A stretch of 16,432 bases of DNA from an uncultured Oscillospiraceae bacterium (lineage in GTDB: Bacteria; Bacillota; Clostridia; Oscillospirales; Oscillospiraceae): contig CAJTYK010000045.1 in NCBI GenBank assembly GCA_910584285.1, positions 1 through 16,432 of the forward strand, read 5' to 3'. Positions 13,253 to 16,432 of this stretch are shown here, in pieces; positions within the stretch are counted from its first letter, which is position 1; the number at the start of each line of letters is the position of its first letter. The position numbers were made by a program, and so were the translations under genes. The notes under the pieces are model-generated. The model was not told the origin of the DNA, did not search any database, and worked only from the letters and a program-made list of their open reading frames with translations.

Positions 13253-13376
13253 GCGGGGGATTAGGCTGTTGAAGCCCGGGGGAAGCGGTCGGAAATTGTA
13301 ACTTTTTTGTAACGAAAATAAGAACAAATAAATTATGTGGCACCCGCTGCGCTGGGCTGCCAGATGGAGGCCGCCT

Positions 13377-14771
13377 TTATTGGTTTAGCCGCTCCGCCAC
13401 AACCCGCGCCGCCTTGACGCCGGACGCCCCGGCCTGAGCTAATCCTCTTGTGACCCCCGCGCCGTCCCCCACGGCGAAGAAGCCGGGCAGGGCGGTCTCC
13501 AGCTCGCCGGACAGCTGGATGCGGGCGGAGTAAAACTTCACCTCCGCGCCGTAGAGCAGGGTGTCATAGTTGGCGGTGCCCGGGGCCAGCTTGTCCAGGG
13601 CGTAGATCATCTCAATGATGTCGTCCAGCTGCCGCTTGGGCAGGGCCAGGGACAGATCCCCCGGCACCGCGGCGGTGAGGGTGGGCCGGACGAAGGAATG
13701 GCCCAGCCGGTGGTCGTTGGTGCGGATGCCCGCCACCAGGTCGCCGAACCGCTGCACCAGCACGCCCCCCGCCAGCATGTTGGACAGGGAGGCGATGTGC
13801 TTGCCGTACCGGTAGGGCTCGTTGAAGGGGGAGGTGAAGCGGTTGCTGACAAGCAGGGCGAAGTTGGTATTTTCGCTCCGCAGGGCGGGGTCGGAGTAGG
13901 AGTGGCCGTTCACCGTGTTGATGCCCTCCACGTTTTCCGCCACCACGTGGCCGTAGGGATTCATGCAGAAGGTGCGCACCTGGTCGCCGTACTGCTTGGT
14001 GCGGTACACCAGCTTGGACTCGTACACCACGTCGGTGATGTGCTCGAACACGGTGGCGGGCAGCTCCACCCGCACGCCGATGTCCACCTGGTTGTTCAGC
14101 AGCTCCAGCCCCAGCCCCTTGCACTGGTTGGCGAACCACTCCGCCCCGGAGCGGCCCGGGCCCGCGATGAGATAGGGGGCGGTGAAGCGCTCCCCGGATT
14201 CCGTCATTAGGGTGTAGACGCCGTCATTTGCCTCAATGCCGGTGACGGCGGTGTCGAACTGGAAGATGTGCTTGTCCCGAATGGCCTCGTAGATGCTGGT
14301 GAGGATGTTCAGGTTGTTCTCCGTCCCCAGGTGCTTGCACCGGGCCTGGAGGAGGTGCAGGTCGTACTTCAGCGCCTCCCGCTCCAGGGCTTTTGCCTCC
14401 GGGGTGGCGGTGGAATAGACCTGGGTGGTGGCGCCGTGCTTTACATTCAGCGCGTCCACGTAGTCGATGAGCTCCAGAACCTCCTTCTGCTCCAGGAAGT
14501 CGGTGAGCCAGCCGCCGAAGGCGGTGGTGAAGTTGAACTTTCCGTCGGAGAAGGCCCCCGCGCCCCCAAAGCCGCACATGGTGCCGCATACCTTACACTG
14601 GACGCAGGAGCGGGTCTTGCCCGCCACGATGGGGCACTGGCGGCGGTAGATGTCCGCCCCCTGATCCACCACCAGCACCCGGGCGGAGGGGCACTTCAGC
14701 GCCAGCTCATAGGCGGCGTAAATACCGGCCTCGCCGGTGCCCAGGATCATCACATCGTAGTTGGTGTTCAT
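13377..14771 (-). CDS. FAD-dependent oxidoreductase (COG2509-type dehydrogenase) with Cys cluster
   Basis: A 464-residue flavoprotein. The N-terminus is a Rossmann dinucleotide-binding fold (YDVMILGTGEAGIYAAYELA; GTGEAG at 11-16, acidic end of strand two at D36). The C-terminus has the second FAD contact GDGAG (about 435-439) followed by GLAQAGASGVKAA. A cysteine cluster C56-x2-C59-x2-C62-x3-C66 (SCVQCKVCGTMC) could bind an iron-sulfur centre or be redox-active. This layout matches the uncharacterised 'FAD-dependent dehydrogenase' group common in anaerobes; the substrate is unknown. ATG 14771 follows GAGGAG; the 19-residue upstream extension overlaps the promoter region and is rejected. The gene is monocistronic, with its own promoter and no clear terminator (a bulged hairpin at 13341-13364 is weak). 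Confidence 0.85.
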   Translation of the reverse strand: MNTNYDVMILGTGEAGIYAAYELALKCPSARVLVVDQGADIYRRQCPIVAGKTRSCVQCKVCGTMCGFGGAGAFSDGKFNFTTAFGGWLTDFLEQKEVLELIDYVDALNVKHGATTQVYSTATPEAKALEREALKYDLHLLQARCKHLGTENNLNILTSIYEAIRDKHIFQFDTAVTGIEANDGVYTLMTESGERFTAPYLIAGPGRSGAEWFANQCKGLGLELLNNQVDIGVRVELPATVFEHITDVVYESKLVYRTKQYGDQVRTFCMNPYGHVVAENVEGINTVNGHSYSDPALRSENTNFALLVSNRFTSPFNEPYRYGKHIASLSNMLAGGVLVQRFGDLVAGIRTNDHRLGHSFVRPTLTAAVPGDLSLALPKRQLDDIIEMIYALDKLAPGTANYDTLLYGAEVKFYSARIQLSGELETALPGFFAVGDGAGVTRGLAQAGASGVKAARVVAERLNQ

Positions 14772-14818
14772 AGGGGATCTCCTCTCCAGATAGTTGGGCG
14801 CAAAACAATACAGTTTAC

Positions 14819-14847
14819 AGTATAGCATGAACCCGCGCCCCGCACAA
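14819..14847 (-). promoter_or_regulatory. Promoter of the FAD-dependent oxidoreductase gene
   Basis: On the minus strand, TTGTGC (14842-14847) and TATACT (14819-14824) are 17 bases apart, about 48 bases upstream of the ATG. Just downstream ACAGT is repeated (ACAGTTTACAGT on the plus strand), a possible small binding site. Confidence 0.7.
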
Positions 14848-14870
14848 GGGGTTCACAGAAAGTTAAGGAA

Positions 14871-14898
14871 CGCCCGCCTGCCGGAAGGCAGACGGGCG
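14871..14898 (-). terminator. Hairpin ending the coiled-coil deacetylase transcript
   Basis: CGCCCGCCTGCC (14871-14882) pairs with 14887-14898 with one mismatch, closed by GGAA. It starts 5 bases after the stop at 14903 and is followed leftward by TTCCTTAACTTT. It separates the deacetylase from the FAD gene. Confidence 0.7.
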
Positions 14899-14902
14899 CG
14901 GT

Positions 14903-15931
14903 TCAGTGTATTTTGGGATACCCCATGGTCACCGGCGTCACCCCAGGGTGGAGGGCGGCCAAGGTATAGCCCGCGTTCTGATAGCCCTCGATGATGGCGG
15001 GCAGAGCGTCCACAGTGGTGCCCCGGGCGGCGCTGTCGTGGGCCAGCACCACCACCAGATCCCGCCCCACGCCCCGCAGACAGTCGGCGGCGATGGCGGA
15101 GGCGGGCCGGGGATATAGGGTAGCGTCCTGGGCGGAGGCGTTCCAATCGAAATAGACGAAGCCCCGGCGAGTCATCTCCGCGATGATCTCCTGGTACACC
15201 CCCCGGTTGTAGCCGTTGATGCTCCCGCCGGGGAAGCGGAAGATGCGGGGGTACTGCCCAGTGACCTCATAGATGTACTGGTAGAGCTGGTAGGCGTCCT
15301 CCAGGAAGGCCTCCACCGAGGCGTACACCTTCTTGTAGTCGTGGCTCCAGCTGTGCATGGCCAGGGTGTGGCCTGCCGCCGCGATCTGCCGCATTCGCTC
15401 CTGGTTGGCGGCGGTTCGGCCCGTTCCCACCACGAAGAAGGTGGCCTTCACTCCGTACCGATCCAGCACCTCTAAAATCCGGTCAGTGTTGGGGGAGGGG
15501 CCGTCGTCAAAGGTGAGGAAGCACACCCGGCCCCCGTCAACCATCTCCCCCTCCCAGGCCGGGGCGTAGAAGTCGGGGTATAGGGCGGTGTATTCCGGCG
15601 CCTCCCCCTCCGGGGTGACAAGGGTGTATTGGGAGAGCAGGCCAATGGTCTCCTGCGCCTCGTCCAGCGCCTCCTGCCGGCGATCCAGCTCCTGCTGCTG
15701 GCGCTCCAGGGCGGTCTGCTTGTCCGCCAGCTCCTGCTCCAGGGCGGCCAGTCGGCGGCCCAGCTCCCCCTCCCGGCCCAGCTCCGCCTGCCGTTGGAGG
15801 GCCAGCCAGCCGCAGGCCCCGGCCAGCACCGCCGCCAGCGCCAAGGCGGTGAGGAAAAGGGGTTTGAAGGGCCCCCGGCCCTTGGGAGGGTTGGGGGCGT
15901 TGTTTTTCTTGTGCTTCGGGCGCTTTGCCAT
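14903..15931 (-). CDS. Polysaccharide deacetylase with membrane anchor and coiled-coil stalk
   Basis: Extracytoplasmic CE4 deacetylase, probably acting on peptidoglycan or another wall polymer. The 342-residue protein has a very basic cytoplasmic N-terminus, one membrane helix (about 24-45), and a long Gln/Glu/Arg-rich coiled coil (about 46-100) that would lift the catalytic domain off the membrane. CE4 motifs: TFDDGP (140-145), HSWSH (193-197), RFPGGS (232-237), DWNAS (262-266) and AHDS (297-300). All catalytic and metal residues appear intact. ATG 15931 follows GGGAGAG; a TTG seven codons upstream has no ribosome site. RFPGGS and DWN are typical of the PdaA/PdaC-like Firmicutes group. It has its own promoter (15967-15995) and terminator, and differs in architecture from the deacetylase at 424. 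Confidence 0.92.
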   Translation of the reverse strand: MAKRPKHKKNNAPNPPKGRGPFKPLFLTALALAAVLAGACGWLALQRQAELGREGELGRRLAALEQELADKQTALERQQQELDRRQEALDEAQETIGLLSQYTLVTPEGEAPEYTALYPDFYAPAWEGEMVDGGRVCFLTFDDGPSPNTDRILEVLDRYGVKATFFVVGTGRTAANQERMRQIAAAGHTLAMHSWSHDYKKVYASVEAFLEDAYQLYQYIYEVTGQYPRIFRFPGGSINGYNRGVYQEIIAEMTRRGFVYFDWNASAQDATLYPRPASAIAADCLRGVGRDLVVVLAHDSAARGTTVDALPAIIEGYQNAGYTLAALHPGVTPVTMGYPKIH

Positions 15932-15966
15932 GGCCGATTCTCTCCCGCTCAATGATGGTAAGAATC

Positions 15967-15995
15967 AGTATAGGTCGAATTTTGTCGAAAGTCAA
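15967..15995 (-). promoter_or_regulatory. Promoter of the coiled-coil deacetylase, with repeated TTCGAC in the spacer
   Basis: On the minus strand, TTGACT (15990-15995) and TATACT (15967-15972) are 17 bases apart. The spacer holds TTCGAC twice, exactly 10 bases apart (plus strand GTCGAA at 15974-15979 and 15984-15989). Same-face repeats between -35 and -10 would suit a repressor; no regulator can be named. Confidence 0.75.
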
Positions 15996-16062
15996 GGGAG
16001 GGCGCCGCATTGTAAATATTTGTTTCCGGTTTGTCACCGGGGCCTTTCGTTTGGGTAGGGCG

Positions 16063-16305
16063 TCACCCCGCTTCATTCACTTCCAGCTCCTGTTCAATCC
16101 GTCTGACCAGTTCACTGGGGCGCATATCCAGGGCCAGGGCAATCCGCCATATGGTTTCAAAATTTGCCTGCTTGCTCCCATTTTCAATCATGGACAAGTG
16201 TGAACGCGCAATTCCGGCAAGGCCGCTGAGCACGTCCTGCGACAGCTTTTTCTCTTTTCTCAAGCTGCGAATCGTCTGTCCAACCGCGTTCTTGTCAAAC
16301 TGCAC
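16063..16305 (-). CDS. Small XRE-family transcriptional regulator
   Basis: An 80-residue protein that is almost entirely one Cro/CI-type helix-turn-helix (about residues 8-65). AVGQTIRSLRKEKKLSQDVL is followed by GLAGIARSHLSMIENGSKQA and FETIWRIALALDMRPSELV, which is the canonical five-helix pattern. The GTG start (16305) has GGGAGG 9 bases upstream. No sensor domain is present, so it probably acts as a dimer on nearby promoters. It lies 50 bases downstream of another XRE gene on the same strand and may be co-transcribed with it. Targets are unknown; the deacetylase promoter at 15967 is the nearest candidate. Confidence 0.88.
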   Translation of the reverse strand: MQFDKNAVGQTIRSLRKEKKLSQDVLSGLAGIARSHLSMIENGSKQANFETIWRIALALDMRPSELVRRIEQELEVNEAG

Positions 16306-16355
16306 GCCGACACACCTCCCATCACGATGTGAAAAGCCTGCCCCGGCTCTGGGGA

Positions 16356-16432
16356 TTATTGGGGATAGGGGGTTTTGGTGTTGGTAAGGCCCAGGATATA
16401 GTCTGTGCTGGTTTTATAATATTCGGACAGCT
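16356..16432 (-). CDS. C-terminal end of a second XRE-family regulator (cut by window edge)
   Basis: Reading the minus strand from the window edge to the TAA at 16356-16358 gives LSEYYKTSTDYILGLTNTKT then PYPQ and stop. This is the typical last helix and tail of XRE regulators (usual form: LAxYYNVSTDYLLGLTD). The rest of the gene lies outside the window. It precedes the XRE gene at 16305 by 50 bases. Confidence 0.7.
   Translation of the reverse strand, partial: LSEYYKTSTDYILGLTNTKTPYPQ

Noticed and set aside
13213..13336. A chromosomal origin of replication
   Set aside because: The DnaA-like boxes are imperfect, and no dnaA, dnaN, rpmH or gyrase genes are nearby. It is kept only as a DnaA-like cluster.
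1..16432. CRISPR arrays, tRNA or rRNA genes, IS transposases, prophage genes
   Set aside because: Looked for on both strands; no regularly spaced repeats, cloverleaf or rRNA-like sequence, or transposase/integrase motifs were seen.

Overview
The window is GC-rich, Gram-positive-type DNA. GGAGG-like ribosome sites precede most genes, several starts are GTG or TTG, and promoters are sigma-A-like with 16-18 bp spacers. The gene set (yqeG-type phosphatase, CD1247-type zinc-ribbon protein beside efp, NiaR, miaB, class B PBP) suggests a Clostridia member, most likely Oscillospiraceae (Flavonifractor/Intestinimonas-like). That placement is an inference from gene content and codon style, not from a search.

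Layout. 1-256: 5' end of a leftward Lrp/AsnC-type regulator. 424-1167: rightward membrane-anchored polysaccharide deacetylase. 1326-4922: leftward housekeeping block; in transcription order yqeG, an AP-endonuclease-fold TIM-barrel gene, an M24 Xaa-Pro peptidase, then efp (own promoter) with the zinc-ribbon gene. 5164-5931: rightward gene of unknown role with a faint GH18-like core. 5969-6415: leftward small protein whose N-terminus resembles the PLMP/RRXRR domain of IscB-type proteins. 6568-8764: rightward niaR, a membrane-anchored XRE regulator and a stand-alone EIIC-type permease. 8832-8996: MITE-like element at the stop codon of the next gene. 8997-13121: leftward miaB - mreD - PBP2 chain. 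13377-14771: leftward FAD-dependent dehydrogenase. 14903-15931: leftward coiled-coil polysaccharide deacetylase. 16063-16432: two leftward XRE regulators, the second cut by the window edge.

How the genes may work together. The most interesting candidate circuit is the NiaR region. niaR and the PLMP-like gene fire from face-to-face promoters whose -35 boxes overlap. The same GGTGTC-type sequence recurs in a 36-bp palindrome at the expected transcription start of the EIIC permease. This suggests that the permease belongs to the niacin-responsive regulon and may import a vitamin B3-type compound. A related 20-bp site (16 of 20 bases) lies upstream of miaB.

Cell-envelope work is represented by two deacetylases and mreD-PBP2. 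The window also carries several small structured repeats: TGTAGGG-ended elements, a hairpin-rich cassette in the yqeG leader, and a 165-bp element with 23-bp terminal inverted repeats. They look like dispersed families, although copy number cannot be judged from one window.
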